A stretch of 64,000 nt of DNA. Source: DATCHW01 sp963806045 (lineage in GTDB: Bacteria; Bacteroidota; Ignavibacteria; Tepidaquicellales; Tepidaquicellaceae). Where the stretch lies: NCBI GenBank assembly GCA_963806045.1, contig CAWDWP010000001.1, forward strand, positions 372,001 through 436,000. Reading direction: 5' to 3'. Below, in pieces: positions 19,592-29,374 of the stretch. Below the pieces are notes generated by a model. The model had not been told where the DNA came from. It searched no databases and saw only the letters and a list, made by a program, of their open reading frames with translations. The position numbers and the translations under genes are program-made. Position 1 is the stretch's first letter; each line of letters begins with the position of its first letter.

Positions 19592-22069
19592 TTATTTTAT
19601 CAGCATCATTTTCTTAACACTTACAAAATCTCCAGCTGTAATTTTAAAGAAATAAATGCCACTTGCAAAATCAGAACCGTCAAAAGAAATAATATATTCT
19701 CCCGGCGATTTAACTTCGTTAACAAGTGTTTTAATTTCTCTTCCCGTAATATCATATATTTTTAAAGTAACAAAATTCTGTTCTTTTATAGAAAATCTGA
19801 TATTAGTAACTGGATTAAAAGGATTAGGATAATTTTGCTCTAAGCTGTAAGTTTTTGGAATGTTATCATTGTTATAATTAATAGCTTTCGGGTTATCACT
19901 ATCTGTTCCACCGGAACCGCCGCTTTCAACTCTTGCACCCAAAGCTTGCATATAATCTGATTTAACTGAAATCATATCATCTGCATCAACAGCTTCTACT
20001 TTATACCTTATAGGATAAATAATCCAACACGAAGGCGGGCAGGGTGCATTATCAGGTAAATAACAAGCAGATATTAATGTTTCATCTACAAAAGTTGGAG
20101 TTTCATTTACAGGAATATCTCTATAAGCAAGAAACGTATAATTTAATTCATCTGGTAGTATATTCATATTGTTCGAAAAAACCCTCCAGATATTATATCT
20201 TTTATATTCAATATGGTTTATTGTTCGCACCATATCTGTTTCGGTATTATGATTCCAGGTTATTCGAGGTCTAAATTGACCATTAAAATACACACAATCA
20301 ATTTCTTTCAAACCCATAGGTTTTGAAGGAGGAGTAAGTGCTAAAATATCAGCATCAGAACGAGGATTTCCCGGTGGTTCGCCAACTTTATATATACTAA
20401 TATCAGTTTTATTATTAGTTAACCCGTGGTAATAAATATATATACCAGTACCAGTTTGTGAATTGTTCTTGTCTTTTGTGTTTGGATTAGAATAAGGAGA
20501 AAATATTTTATTATATTCTAAGTTCCATGCATCAAATCTATCTCCCCATAACTCCCTTGAAGTGTACCAGTCGGGTGTATTTGTGTATTTTATTACAGTT
20601 CCGAGTTGACCTACTTGTGTATGCCGTTTGCCTGATGTGAAAAATATTCCATATAGTGGATAATTAGGATCGTTATAATCTCTATAACAAGCTGAAACAC
20701 CATCTCTGTTTATTAAATGTGTACCGAAGTCCCAATATGAATCATCATTATTTAGAGGATTTGGAATGGACGTTCTGGCAATAATTGGCATTTGTTGTGA
20801 AAGGTCCCAATCGGGAGTTGTATATCCATTAGCTGACCAATTCCACAATCCATCAGCACATTCTAAATCAACATTACCTGCATAGTCATAACCTTCCATG
20901 GCATGATAAATATATATACCTTTTCCTTTATCTCCTGCGTCAATCAATTGATTGTAACCTGCAGTATCTCCAAGCATATAAATATCATACTGAGATATCT
21001 TCCTCCGGTTCTCAATTAAGAAAAATTCTGTTGGAGAAATTGGTACCTTTAACATTAAATTACTTGTTCCATCTCTTCCTGATACATCGTCTAACTGATA
21101 TTCCACTTGATTGAAATCTACCGTAGTTGCATCTACATATCCTAATTTCATCCTTTCGAAACCGGAATAAAAGAAATCGTTGATACTAATTCCACCTCTT
21201 GATGTCATAAGTCCAGAGGATGAATGATTGTTAGCAAATAAATAATGACCAATTTCATGAATTGCAATTCCGAAATTTCTCAATTTGGAGTTTGGAGAAT
21301 TACTCCACCCCAAAGAAAGAAATCCAGAACCATATTGATCTCTATTCGGTCCAATTTTTTTATTATTAGGTAAAGAATATTCGGGGCCAAAAAGGGGTAC
21401 ATAGCCTGCTGCATCATGAATAAATAAACCTGCAACCGGATTTGTTCTAAAAAATAACCCTATCATATCTATATAACTATCAGCTATGCCTTCAAATAGC
21501 CCAGTAGTATTATTTCTTCTCCATCGGTCTAACGATTCCCAATCAATTGGTTGAACTTGATCATGAGAAAGTTTATAATAAATTTCACTCAACATTCCGT
21601 TATATCCTCCCAATTCAGGAATATCTCTATATTCTGATGCAGTATGATCTAAAATAATATTCCTGGTTATACCCGTGACATCTAAAATACCTCTGCTAAC
21701 TTCCATGTAGTAATCAGAAAAAAATTGGTTTTGGTCGCTATATCTATCCCAATAATTTCCAGTGTAAAGTTTATTTTCTGAAAATAATTGGTCTTTATAT
21801 ATAGGAGGTTGACCAATAGGCCATTCATATGATGGAGGAACCGGGTTTTCACCTTGAAACTGTACAAAGACAAAAAGCATTTTAAACGTTCCATCATAAT
21901 TTTGTCCGTTTGATTTATCAGTTCTTTCGGGTTTTAAGTAACCACCGATATCATTCAATATCGGTACAGTACTTATTTCTGTAGTTCCACAATAGTCTTG
22001 CGGAAGTAAATTTCCCGTAAAAAATAACCATAGAAATAAAATACAAAGATTAATTAATTTCTTTTTCAT
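19592..22069 (-). CDS. M6-like metalloprotease with T9SS tail
   Basis: An 825-residue protein with a signal peptide (about 1-23). The catalytic domain holds the zinc motif HEIGHYLFANNH (about residues 269-280), followed by a GLM segment as in the immune inhibitor A/M6 family. The N-terminal part has FVFVQFQGENP and the SDYYMEVSRG signature of M6 domains. A beta-rich region follows, then the T9SS sorting domain (EQNYPNPFNP...KKMMLIK), of the variant without the heptamer repeat. It is a secreted zinc endopeptidase, probably used to digest extracellular protein. The gene stands alone between hairpins at both ends. The frame is intact. Confidence 0.85.
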   Translation of the reverse strand: MKKKLINLCILFLWLFFTGNLLPQDYCGTTEISTVPILNDIGGYLKPERTDKSNGQNYDGTFKMLFVFVQFQGENPVPPSYEWPIGQPPIYKDQLFSENKLYTGNYWDRYSDQNQFFSDYYMEVSRGILDVTGITRNIILDHTASEYRDIPELGGYNGMLSEIYYKLSHDQVQPIDWESLDRWRRNNTTGLFEGIADSYIDMIGLFFRTNPVAGLFIHDAAGYVPLFGPEYSLPNNKKIGPNRDQYGSGFLSLGWSNSPNSKLRNFGIAIHEIGHYLFANNHSSSGLMTSRGGISINDFFYSGFERMKLGYVDATTVDFNQVEYQLDDVSGRDGTSNLMLKVPISPTEFFLIENRRKISQYDIYMLGDTAGYNQLIDAGDKGKGIYIYHAMEGYDYAGNVDLECADGLWNWSANGYTTPDWDLSQQMPIIARTSIPNPLNNDDSYWDFGTHLINRDGVSACYRDYNDPNYPLYGIFFTSGKRHTQVGQLGTVIKYTNTPDWYTSRELWGDRFDAWNLEYNKIFSPYSNPNTKDKNNSQTGTGIYIYYHGLTNNKTDISIYKVGEPPGNPRSDADILALTPPSKPMGLKEIDCVYFNGQFRPRITWNHNTETDMVRTINHIEYKRYNIWRVFSNNMNILPDELNYTFLAYRDIPVNETPTFVDETLISACYLPDNAPCPPSCWIIYPIRYKVEAVDADDMISVKSDYMQALGARVESGGSGGTDSDNPKAINYNNDNIPKTYSLEQNYPNPFNPVTNIRFSIKEQNFVTLKIYDITGREIKTLVNEVKSPGEYIISFDGSDFASGIYFFKITAGDFVSVKKMMLIK

Positions 22070-22095
22070 ATATTTGTAATTTAAAGTGAATAAAA

Positions 22096-22152
22096 AGGGA
22101 CCTCTTTTTAGAGTTATTCTAAAATTGACTTGCCGGTCAAATAGGGGTCCCT
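22096..22152 (-). terminator. Possible terminator hairpin with long loop
   Basis: AGGGACC at 22096-22102 pairs with GGTCCCT at 22146-22152. On the minus strand the second arm is followed by TTTTTATT, downstream of the propeller gene ending at 22165. The 43-nt loop makes it weaker than a classic terminator. Confidence 0.4.
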
Positions 22153-22164
22153 GTGTTTTTATGG

Positions 22165-23487
22165 CTATTTTATCAAAATCATTTTTTTAACAATAATATT
22201 CTTTTCACTTTCTAATTTATAAAAATATAGACCTGATGAAAGATTGTCACTTTTAAAATTATATTGATATTCACCGGGAATTAAAATTGAATTAACTAAA
22301 CTAGAAATTTCTTTCCCCGAGATATCATATATGTTGAGTTTGTAATTACCAGTTGTTTTTATCTTAAATTTTATAATTGTATTGTTATTAAAAGGATTTG
22401 GATAGTTTTGAGATAAATCAAATTTGTCAGGAACATTTGAAGAAATCTGATGTATGGAAGTTATTGTATCACCGCCATTTGTTGTATGTATTATTTTACC
22501 ACCACCTCCACAAGCCCAAACCACCGAATCATTTAATGCGTAAAATTTTCTAATAAATGATTCATTTAATGAATTTTGAGCTCTCCAGGCTCTGCCACCG
22601 TTTTCCGTTTTGTAAAGTTGTCCATAACTCCCTCCTGCCCAACCAATATTTTCGTTAATAAATTTGGAACAGTATAAAACGTGAGGGACATTTGGTATAT
22701 TTCCAATGCTATCGAAAGTAACTCCGAAATTTGTAGTTTTTCTTACACTAAAACCCATCGAATTAATGATGAATCCAATATTTTTATTATAAGGCATAAT
22801 AGAAATATTGAAATAGTTTCCTTCACCCGAAATTAATGGAATCCAATTTAATCCTCCATTTGTTGTTATACCATAGTGATATGCTTCACCGTTAACACCA
22901 ATGCCATTTAAACTGTCCTTAAAATAAATGTCATATAACCAATCGCCATATATATAATCAATCCAATTTAATCCTCCATTTGTAGTTTTCTTAACTTGAA
23001 AAGTGCTTCCAATCCAACCTGTATTTTCATCTAAAAAGAATAAACTAAAATAACAATTGCCCTGTCCAATAGGTCCATTTTGTAAGGTCAACCAGTTTAT
23101 TCCCCCGTTTGTAGTTTTTAAAATAGTTTCAAACCAGCCCACACAATATACTATATTATCATTAACAGGATATATTCCATATAATGATTTATCAATTGCT
23201 TCATTATATTGACTTACCCAATTTATACCACCATTTGTGGTTTTAAAAATTACTCCATCAGAACCACAAATCCATCCTGTTAAATCATTTGTAAATCTGA
23301 TATCTCTTAAAGCGGAGGTAACGCCTGATTGCTGTAAAGTCCATTGGGCATTTGTAGAAATGGATATTACAACAAATGTTATTAATAAAATAATTTTAAT
23401 TATTTTATAAGGTTTTAATAAATGAGAATAAAACAAATAAAAATAAGTTCCTGATGAAGATTTTTCGGATGTGTTCAATAATATCAT
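22165..23487 (-). CDS. YCF48-repeat secreted protein with T9SS tail
   Basis: A 440-residue protein. A hydrophobic segment at about 30-47 (ending SISTNAQW) is the likely signal peptide, but it is preceded by about 28 extra residues, so the marked ATG at 23487 gives an unusually long N-terminus. No closer ATG exists in frame. Six or seven YCF48 blades follow (TTNGGINW, TTNGGLNW boxes). The tail is a T9SS domain (SQNYPNPFNN, Asn in place of the usual final Pro, ending KKMILIK). Fourteen bases before the start lies a C12A10 homopolymer tract on the coding strand (23501-23522), which could vary in length and switch expression. Confidence 0.82.
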   Translation of the reverse strand: MILLNTSEKSSSGTYFYLFYSHLLKPYKIIKIILLITFVVISISTNAQWTLQQSGVTSALRDIRFTNDLTGWICGSDGVIFKTTNGGINWVSQYNEAIDKSLYGIYPVNDNIVYCVGWFETILKTTNGGINWLTLQNGPIGQGNCYFSLFFLDENTGWIGSTFQVKKTTNGGLNWIDYIYGDWLYDIYFKDSLNGIGVNGEAYHYGITTNGGLNWIPLISGEGNYFNISIMPYNKNIGFIINSMGFSVRKTTNFGVTFDSIGNIPNVPHVLYCSKFINENIGWAGGSYGQLYKTENGGRAWRAQNSLNESFIRKFYALNDSVVWACGGGGKIIHTTNGGDTITSIHQISSNVPDKFDLSQNYPNPFNNNTIIKFKIKTTGNYKLNIYDISGKEISSLVNSILIPGEYQYNFKSDNLSSGLYFYKLESEKNIIVKKMILIK

Positions 23488-23500
23488 AATACCACCTTAC

Positions 23501-23522
23501 TTTTTTTTTTGGGGGGGGGGGG
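23501..23522 (-). repeat. T10G12 homopolymer tract next to a start codon
   Basis: Ten T are followed by twelve G on the plus strand, that is C12A10 on the coding strand of the propeller gene at 22165-23487, ending 14 bases before its ATG. Long mononucleotide runs in such a place are typical phase-variation sites, but they are also prone to consensus error. Confidence 0.75.
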
Positions 23523-23748
23523 TAAAATTTCCCCTCTTTCATAATTATAAATAAAAATATTTTGTTTGTCAATATAATATTCCGGCAAACAAATAATTAA
23601 GAAGAGCCTGTAAATAATTTTGTGTTTTTAGGTAACTGCATTTAAAATTTGTATCTGCATCTTTCTTCAAAGATAATTAAAAATTGACTGAGAATAAGTT
23701 CCCAGTTCCTTACACAGTGATTCCATTTTTTCTGAACATTTCGTGCCC

Positions 23749-23780
23749 TTGTTGGTGTTTAAACTTAGTGACACCAACAA
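23749..23780. repeat. 10-bp perfect inverted repeat
   Basis: TTGTTGGTGT (23749-23758) and ACACCAACAA (23771-23780) flank a 12-base loop. There is no T-run on either side. It could be an operator or the end of a dispersed element. Confidence 0.5.
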
Positions 23781-23886
23781 AGATAACTATTTTTCTTATC
23801 CTGATAAACCTGTCCTAATTATGAATTTTATTATCTGAGTGCATCAGTTTCATCAGCGGCAACTGCGTGCTATTTCTACTCGACGA

Positions 23887-23930
23887 ATTTTGAAAATTGA
23901 TATTACAATGCTAAATAATTATTTTGAAAA
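23887..23930 (+). promoter_or_regulatory. Conserved leader shared with the gene at 17432
   Basis: Second copy of the leader described at 17387-17430, again ending at the start codon. Blocks of 22 and 17 identical bases are separated by a short variable spacer. Confidence 0.55.
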
Positions 23931-26240
23931 ATGGTAAAAAATAAATTTCTAAGAGAAAGAATACCTGACTTCACGGCAATACTGTTTGTTATCGCGGCAG
24001 TATTTCTGGTATTTCAAAACCTGCTCAAAGGGCAGATAATAGCAACGAATGATGTCGGAACAAACGATTTACTCTATTTATATTTTCCCGTAAGATATCT
24101 TTATGCGGAAGCATTAAAAGCCGGGGAAATACTTCAGTGGGCAACTAACATCAGTTCAGGATTTCCGGTATTCGCAGAAGGGCAAAGCGGGTTTTTATAT
24201 CCCTTCAATCTTATCACATCTTATCTATTAAATCCATTTCAGGCTTTAAACTGGTTTTTAATTTTTCATGCAATTCTTGCCGGAACAGGAGTTTATTTTT
24301 TCGTAAAAAAAATCTCGGGCTCAGGCTGGAATGCAATTCCAGCGGCGGTTGCCGCTTCCATCTGCGGTTCACTTACGACTGGGCACACAAGGCACTTAAA
24401 TATTTTCGCAATCATTGCACTTACACCCTGGCTATTCCTTTTTGCAGAGTCGTTCGTCAGGAAACTGAGATTTTCATCTGCAATGCTTTTTGGTTCAGTT
24501 CTCGGATTGATGCTATTAACTAATCACCCACAGTTTTCGTTTATTTGCGGTTTTTTCACATTTCTTTATTTGTTTCTCAGGTTTTATTTTAGTGAATTAA
24601 AAATTTCCAATTACGGAAAAAAGTTACTTTTATTTATTTTAATTGCTCTTGGTGTAAGCCTTGCAATATCATTTTTCCAGCTACGCGAAACCCTTAACCT
24701 GTCTTCATTTTCAATACGCAGTCAGGATTTGAATACACCGGAATATACCGGAATGGGAAGTCTGACATGGAATGGCCTTTTAACATTTATTTATCCGTAT
24801 TACGCAGGTAATGCAGGAAACGCAACTTATTCTTCGGGGACAACATTTTTGTTCTGGGAATTCTTTCATTATACCGGAATTGCAATTTTAATTCTTGCAT
24901 TAATAGCATTCGTCCGGAAATTCAAAACAAATAGTTATGTTAAAATTTTTCTTATAATATCTGTTATTTCTTTTCTATTTGCACTTGGGGAAAATCTGAA
25001 ACTGTACAGGATATTTTCATTTTTCCCGGTAATAAGTTCATTTCGTTTTCCTTCAAGATGGTTGATAGGAACTGAATTTTCTTTGATATTCATAAGCGTG
25101 TTTGGATTGCAATTTATGATTGATAAAATAAAAGGAGTTAAAAAAGTAATTCAGGAAAAAGGACACTCAAAGGGAAAAGCAAGAGTTCAACAGCCAAAGA
25201 ACTCAGGCGGTTTAAGAAAACTGATAGAAAGTAAACCTTATCTTCCAGGGATAGCTATATCACTGGTAGTAATACTGGATATCTATATTGTAACCGGGAG
25301 AGGAGTATCAACCGCTGAGCCCGATGTGTTTTTTCCAAAGGACAACAAAATTATAAATTCACTCAGCAAAGAAAGTTTCGGAAGGGAATTTACAGCAGGG
25401 GAAGTTGAACTTAACACAAAGATATACGAGAGAAGCAAAGGATGGGAAGGTGATAAATCATTTTACAGGATATCAGCGAATATACTTCCTCCAAACCTCG
25501 GGGCATATTACGATATTAATTCAGTAAGCGGATATATTAATTTAACTCCGCACTATTACTATGAAGTCTGGGGGGATCAGGATCACCCCGGTGTAGTAAG
25601 GAAAACAGCAACATCGCCGGACGGGAAGACGCTTAAAACGACACCCGCATTTGTCAAACTTTGTAAGATGTGGGCTGTCAGAGATTTCTGCACAATTTTT
25701 ACAATGCCCGAACCTTATGTTCTGAAATCAGATACACTTGGGATTAAGCATTATGAACTCCCGGATGTATTTCCAAGAACGTGGATAGTAAAAGACTTAA
25801 TGCCAACTCCGGAGGATAACAAGAAAAGCGCGGAACTTCTGACAGATGATAAATTTAATCCTTTGGAAAAAGCAATTGTTAACGGGGAAGCACCGCAAAT
25901 GCCTTCAGGCTCAGAAAACGGAAAGGCGGAAATAACCGAAGAAAAAAATCATTTATTAAAAATCAAAGCATATGCTCCGGGTATGGTAATTATCAGCGAT
26001 ACCTGGTATCCAAAATGGAAAGCACGGATTAATGGCACGGAAAGTAAGGTATATAGGGTAAACAATTCAATGCGCGGAGTAATATCACCATCTTCAGGTG
26101 CTGAGATAGAAGTATATTATGATGAAGGCAATGTAAAAACTTTTTTGGTTATCAGTTTGATAACTCTTCTTGGAGTGTTTTGTTACGGAACATACGACCA
26201 TTTAAGAAATGTGCGAAATGAGAGAGAAAAAAATACGTGA
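23931..26240 (+). CDS. YfhO-like integral membrane protein
   Basis: A 769-residue protein with about twelve membrane helices in the first 460 residues and a soluble C-terminal domain (about 480-745). It ends with one more helix. The N-terminal loop (NDVGTNDLLYLYFPVRY) and GTNYHxQFS-like stretch (LTNHPQFSFICGFF) resemble the YfhO/GT-C group, whose Bacillus member is linked to lipoteichoic acid glycosylation. The late motif PGMVIISDTWYPKWKARING is typical of YfhO C-termini. A role in lipid-linked sugar transfer is probable by family. The gene overlaps the following mltG by 4 bp (GTGA), so the two are translationally coupled. Its leader is shared with the GT-C-like gene at 17432. Confidence 0.8.
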   Translation: MVKNKFLRERIPDFTAILFVIAAVFLVFQNLLKGQIIATNDVGTNDLLYLYFPVRYLYAEALKAGEILQWATNISSGFPVFAEGQSGFLYPFNLITSYLLNPFQALNWFLIFHAILAGTGVYFFVKKISGSGWNAIPAAVAASICGSLTTGHTRHLNIFAIIALTPWLFLFAESFVRKLRFSSAMLFGSVLGLMLLTNHPQFSFICGFFTFLYLFLRFYFSELKISNYGKKLLLFILIALGVSLAISFFQLRETLNLSSFSIRSQDLNTPEYTGMGSLTWNGLLTFIYPYYAGNAGNATYSSGTTFLFWEFFHYTGIAILILALIAFVRKFKTNSYVKIFLIISVISFLFALGENLKLYRIFSFFPVISSFRFPSRWLIGTEFSLIFISVFGLQFMIDKIKGVKKVIQEKGHSKGKARVQQPKNSGGLRKLIESKPYLPGIAISLVVILDIYIVTGRGVSTAEPDVFFPKDNKIINSLSKESFGREFTAGEVELNTKIYERSKGWEGDKSFYRISANILPPNLGAYYDINSVSGYINLTPHYYYEVWGDQDHPGVVRKTATSPDGKTLKTTPAFVKLCKMWAVRDFCTIFTMPEPYVLKSDTLGIKHYELPDVFPRTWIVKDLMPTPEDNKKSAELLTDDKFNPLEKAIVNGEAPQMPSGSENGKAEITEEKNHLLKIKAYAPGMVIISDTWYPKWKARINGTESKVYRVNNSMRGVISPSSGAEIEVYYDEGNVKTFLVISLITLLGVFCYGTYDHLRNVRNEREKNT

Positions 26241-27688
26241 GCAAACTGAATGAAAAGATGACCCCGGAAGAATTACTGAAAAAATTTGCCGGAGGTATTC
26301 GTAATCTGTTTGCTACAATAATTTCTTTTATAAAAAGAGTTTTCACTTCGAATGAATTTAAAAGAGCAATCGCATTTCTGAAGTCTGCCGGAATGGCTAT
26401 CATTAATACACTTGGAAGATTAGTAAAAAAAACCATTAAACTGATTCCCGTTCTTTATGAAAAACTAAAGCACAGTGAAATAATCCCAAAAACAATCCGT
26501 TTATTGAAATCTCTTTACAGTTTTTTGAAGGAAGAGGTTCTGCCGGAACTGAAATCTTATTCAAAAGCTTTTTACAGATTTATGAGAGATAAGTTCCTGC
26601 CGGGAATTAAGTCATTTCTGATTCTGGTCTTTAAATTATTAAAAAGCTTTTTCGACTGGTTAGGAAACTTTGCATTAAAAAGACCGGGTATTTTTGCTCC
26701 TGTGCTGGTTCTTATTTACCTGATAATTTTTATTTCAATAATATATTATTCAATGTTTTCGAAATATTTCTGGACAGGTGAGCCGGAAAAAAGATTCTCA
26801 ATCAAATCAGGACAAAATGTAACTGAAATCGTAAACGAACTTAAAGAGCAGGATATTATAAGGAATGCATTTGTTTTTAAAATAATGATTAAACTTTCAG
26901 GAGATCAGGATAAAATAATTTCACGCAATTATATTTTCAAAAATGGAATGAGCAATATGGAATTACTTACAGTACTTACCGATAAAACAGTAAGTATAAG
27001 ATTTAGAATACCGGAAGGTTTTACTATTAAGCAAATATCAAAACTTGTTGAGAGCAAACTCTCGATGTCTGCGGAGAAATTTATTTTAGAGACTCAAAAT
27101 GATTCACTGATAGAAAGTCTTGGGCTAAAAGGGAAAGTAAAAAACCTGGAAGGATTTCTTTTCCCTGATACGTACCAGATACCGGCTGCAATAGATGAAA
27201 AAGGTCTGGTGGAATTTCTTACAAAAGAATTTGTAAGAAAAGTAAAAAATAACCCTGATTTAAAAGCAGCACTGGATACAAACAAAATTGATATATTATT
27301 TGCAGTGACTCTTGGTTCAATATTAGAAGCGGAAACGCCGGTTAAATCGGAACTCCCGGTGATTTCAGGTGTATATCATAACAGGTTAAATAAAAAAATG
27401 AAATTACAGGCAGACCCGACTGTAAATTATGTGATTCCTGATGGACCTAAACAAAGACTTCTTTATGATGATTTAAAATATGATTCTCCCTATAATACTT
27501 ATTTACATTCGGGATTGCCGCCCGGACCAATTAATAATCCTGGACTTGCTGCAATTCTTGCCGCTGTAAATCCCGAAAAGAATAATTATCTTTACTTTGT
27601 TGCAACCGGAGAAGGTGGTCACAAATTTTCCGTTACATATGAAGAGCATCAGAAAGCAATAAAAGAATACAGAAAAAAACAAAAATAA
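26237..27688 (+). CDS. mltG: Endolytic murein transglycosylase MltG with long N-terminal extension
   Basis: A 483-residue protein starting with GTG inside the stop of the YfhO-like gene. Residues 1-150 are a basic, helix-rich segment not present in the short cytoplasmic tail of E. coli MltG. One membrane helix follows (about 152-175), then the LysM-like and YceG catalytic domain. The active-site region reads SILEAETPVKSELPVISGVYHNRL, whose first Glu pair fits the catalytic Glu; LQADPTVNYVI follows as in all MltG proteins. It cuts nascent glycan strands in the periplasm and sets their length. The extension may bind the inner face of the membrane or division proteins. Confidence 0.92.
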   Translation: MSKLNEKMTPEELLKKFAGGIRNLFATIISFIKRVFTSNEFKRAIAFLKSAGMAIINTLGRLVKKTIKLIPVLYEKLKHSEIIPKTIRLLKSLYSFLKEEVLPELKSYSKAFYRFMRDKFLPGIKSFLILVFKLLKSFFDWLGNFALKRPGIFAPVLVLIYLIIFISIIYYSMFSKYFWTGEPEKRFSIKSGQNVTEIVNELKEQDIIRNAFVFKIMIKLSGDQDKIISRNYIFKNGMSNMELLTVLTDKTVSIRFRIPEGFTIKQISKLVESKLSMSAEKFILETQNDSLIESLGLKGKVKNLEGFLFPDTYQIPAAIDEKGLVEFLTKEFVRKVKNNPDLKAALDTNKIDILFAVTLGSILEAETPVKSELPVISGVYHNRLNKKMKLQADPTVNYVIPDGPKQRLLYDDLKYDSPYNTYLHSGLPPGPINNPGLAAILAAVNPEKNNYLYFVATGEGGHKFSVTYEEHQKAIKEYRKKQK

Positions 27689-27822
27689 GACTACAAAAGT
27701 TTAAATAAATTTATTAAAATTAAGACCACAAGGACGGCAAATTTTATTTGTGTGTCAAAAGATTTAAAAACTTTTGTAGTTTACTGAAATATTTGTCTGA
27801 TTAAATATTTTGCATTATTATT

Positions 27823-29346
27823 TTGAATAAAGAACTTACATATTTATTTCTAAAACTCGATTACAGGGACCGCGATAAATCATCCAAAAAGAAATTTATC
27901 GGAATTGTGATAAGTTACCTGTTCACGAACCTGATGCTGTCTCTCAATTATTATTTCTTTTTCGATTATTTTAGTTATACTATATTATCGTATAGCGTAA
28001 ACATTTTCATGCTTTCTTTTATTGCCCTTAATGATTTCCAGAATCTTTTTTTTGCAAAAACACATATTGAAATTCTCAGGACGCTGCCACTTGAGATAAG
28101 GGATTTATTTGTTTCAAAGTTTTTGTCAGCTTTTATCTTTTTGTTATTAATCATTTCTGCTCCCATTATTTCTCAAACGATCGTATTTCATTTTTACGAT
28201 CTTGGTATAACCAAAACCCTTATTTTTTTATTAACAGATTATTTATTTTCATTTTTTTCAATCGGAATAATAATATTATTATTCATGATTGCTTTGATAA
28301 AAATTCCCGGGAAATCAAACTCCATACTTTATATTATTCAATTCGTTTTCCTGATATTCATAATGTATTCATCGAGTCTTGCAGGAAAAGCAAAAATTAA
28401 CCAAAAACAAAGCATTCTTGACTTTGATTTCGTAAATTATTTACCTCAAAAGTTTTTTGCATTGTCCGTTGACAACCCCTTTTACTTCGCGATATCTGTC
28501 GCGGTTTTTCTGACTGTTTATCTTCTGTTATATTTCTTTGTGAAAAACAGGTATCTTCAAATCAGTGATATTATTTTCACTCTTGAAAGAAAATCCAGGA
28601 AGATAAGAAAAATCAGGATATTTTCAATGATTAATTCGTTTATACAAAAAGTTTTCGTGAGAAATAATTACGAAAGGGCATCTTATAACCTTATCAGGAA
28701 CCAGTTATTAAATTCGAAAACATTTAAGTTAAGATATGTTCCGTTAGTTTTTGTTCCTCTTATATTTTGCGTTATTGGTGTGTTAACAGATGTGAGAAGT
28801 TATCTCGTATTTACCGTGGATAAAGGTGTTCCGCTTGCTCCGGGAGCGGTTTTAATCCTTACTCCATCTATTATTCTGACAGTAATGATGATATCAAGGC
28901 TGCTTATCTCAAACACAAAAATTGCCGATGAGAACAGCGAAGATATAGAATGGATTTATTCTGTTCTGCCAATCGGAAATAAGAAATTATTTCTCAGGGG
29001 AATTCAAAAATTTATAAATATATATTTCATCATTCCTGTTTTTATAGCAGCTACAATAATTCTGGCTTTTAAAATTGAGCCGGTTCCCCTAATACTTAAT
29101 ATGCTGTTTATGGCAGTATTTGTTTTTTTTGTAAATTCCCTTTTTCTGCTTTTTGATAACAGATATCCTTTTACATTAAAGAGTTCGAAATACAATTCCG
29201 CAAGTAAACTTATAGAAATATTCCTTATGATGTTCATTGGAGTTGCAATATTTGTTGTTCAGATTTTTATATTTAAAAGTGTTATATTTGTCATAATTTC
29301 AATAATTATTATTTCTTTACTGATATATTTTGTTTCTAAAAAATAA
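27823..29346 (+). CDS. Multi-TM protein, ABC-2-permease-like
   Basis: A 507-residue protein with about twelve hydrophobic helices and a central soluble loop (about 245-300, rich in Lys/Arg). The N-terminal segment with LRTLPLEIRDLFVSKFLSA (about 86-104) resembles the coupling-helix region of exporter-type ABC permeases, and a similar IYSVLPIGNKKLFLRG segment occurs in the second half, so it may be a fused pair. No ATPase gene is adjacent. It starts with TTG at 27823; no ATG lies near. The substrate is unknown. Confidence 0.62.
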   Translation: MNKELTYLFLKLDYRDRDKSSKKKFIGIVISYLFTNLMLSLNYYFFFDYFSYTILSYSVNIFMLSFIALNDFQNLFFAKTHIEILRTLPLEIRDLFVSKFLSAFIFLLLIISAPIISQTIVFHFYDLGITKTLIFLLTDYLFSFFSIGIIILLFMIALIKIPGKSNSILYIIQFVFLIFIMYSSSLAGKAKINQKQSILDFDFVNYLPQKFFALSVDNPFYFAISVAVFLTVYLLLYFFVKNRYLQISDIIFTLERKSRKIRKIRIFSMINSFIQKVFVRNNYERASYNLIRNQLLNSKTFKLRYVPLVFVPLIFCVIGVLTDVRSYLVFTVDKGVPLAPGAVLILTPSIILTVMMISRLLISNTKIADENSEDIEWIYSVLPIGNKKLFLRGIQKFINIYFIIPVFIAATIILAFKIEPVPLILNMLFMAVFVFFVNSLFLLFDNRYPFTLKSSKYNSASKLIEIFLMMFIGVAIFVVQIFIFKSVIFVIISIIIISLLIYFVSKK

Positions 29347-29374
29347 AATTTTATAAATAATCAAATAACAGTTT

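Larger units (their letters stand above)
23523..23930. other. Intergenic region with dispersed-repeat remnants
   Basis: No gene is supported. It holds a perfect 10-bp inverted repeat (23749-23780) and a stretch near 23797-23825 that matches, on the other strand, the GGACAGGATTAACGGGATAAA repeat type at 32990-33015 in part. It ends in the conserved leader of the YfhO-like gene (23887-23930). The rest is plain AT-rich sequence. Confidence 0.55.
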
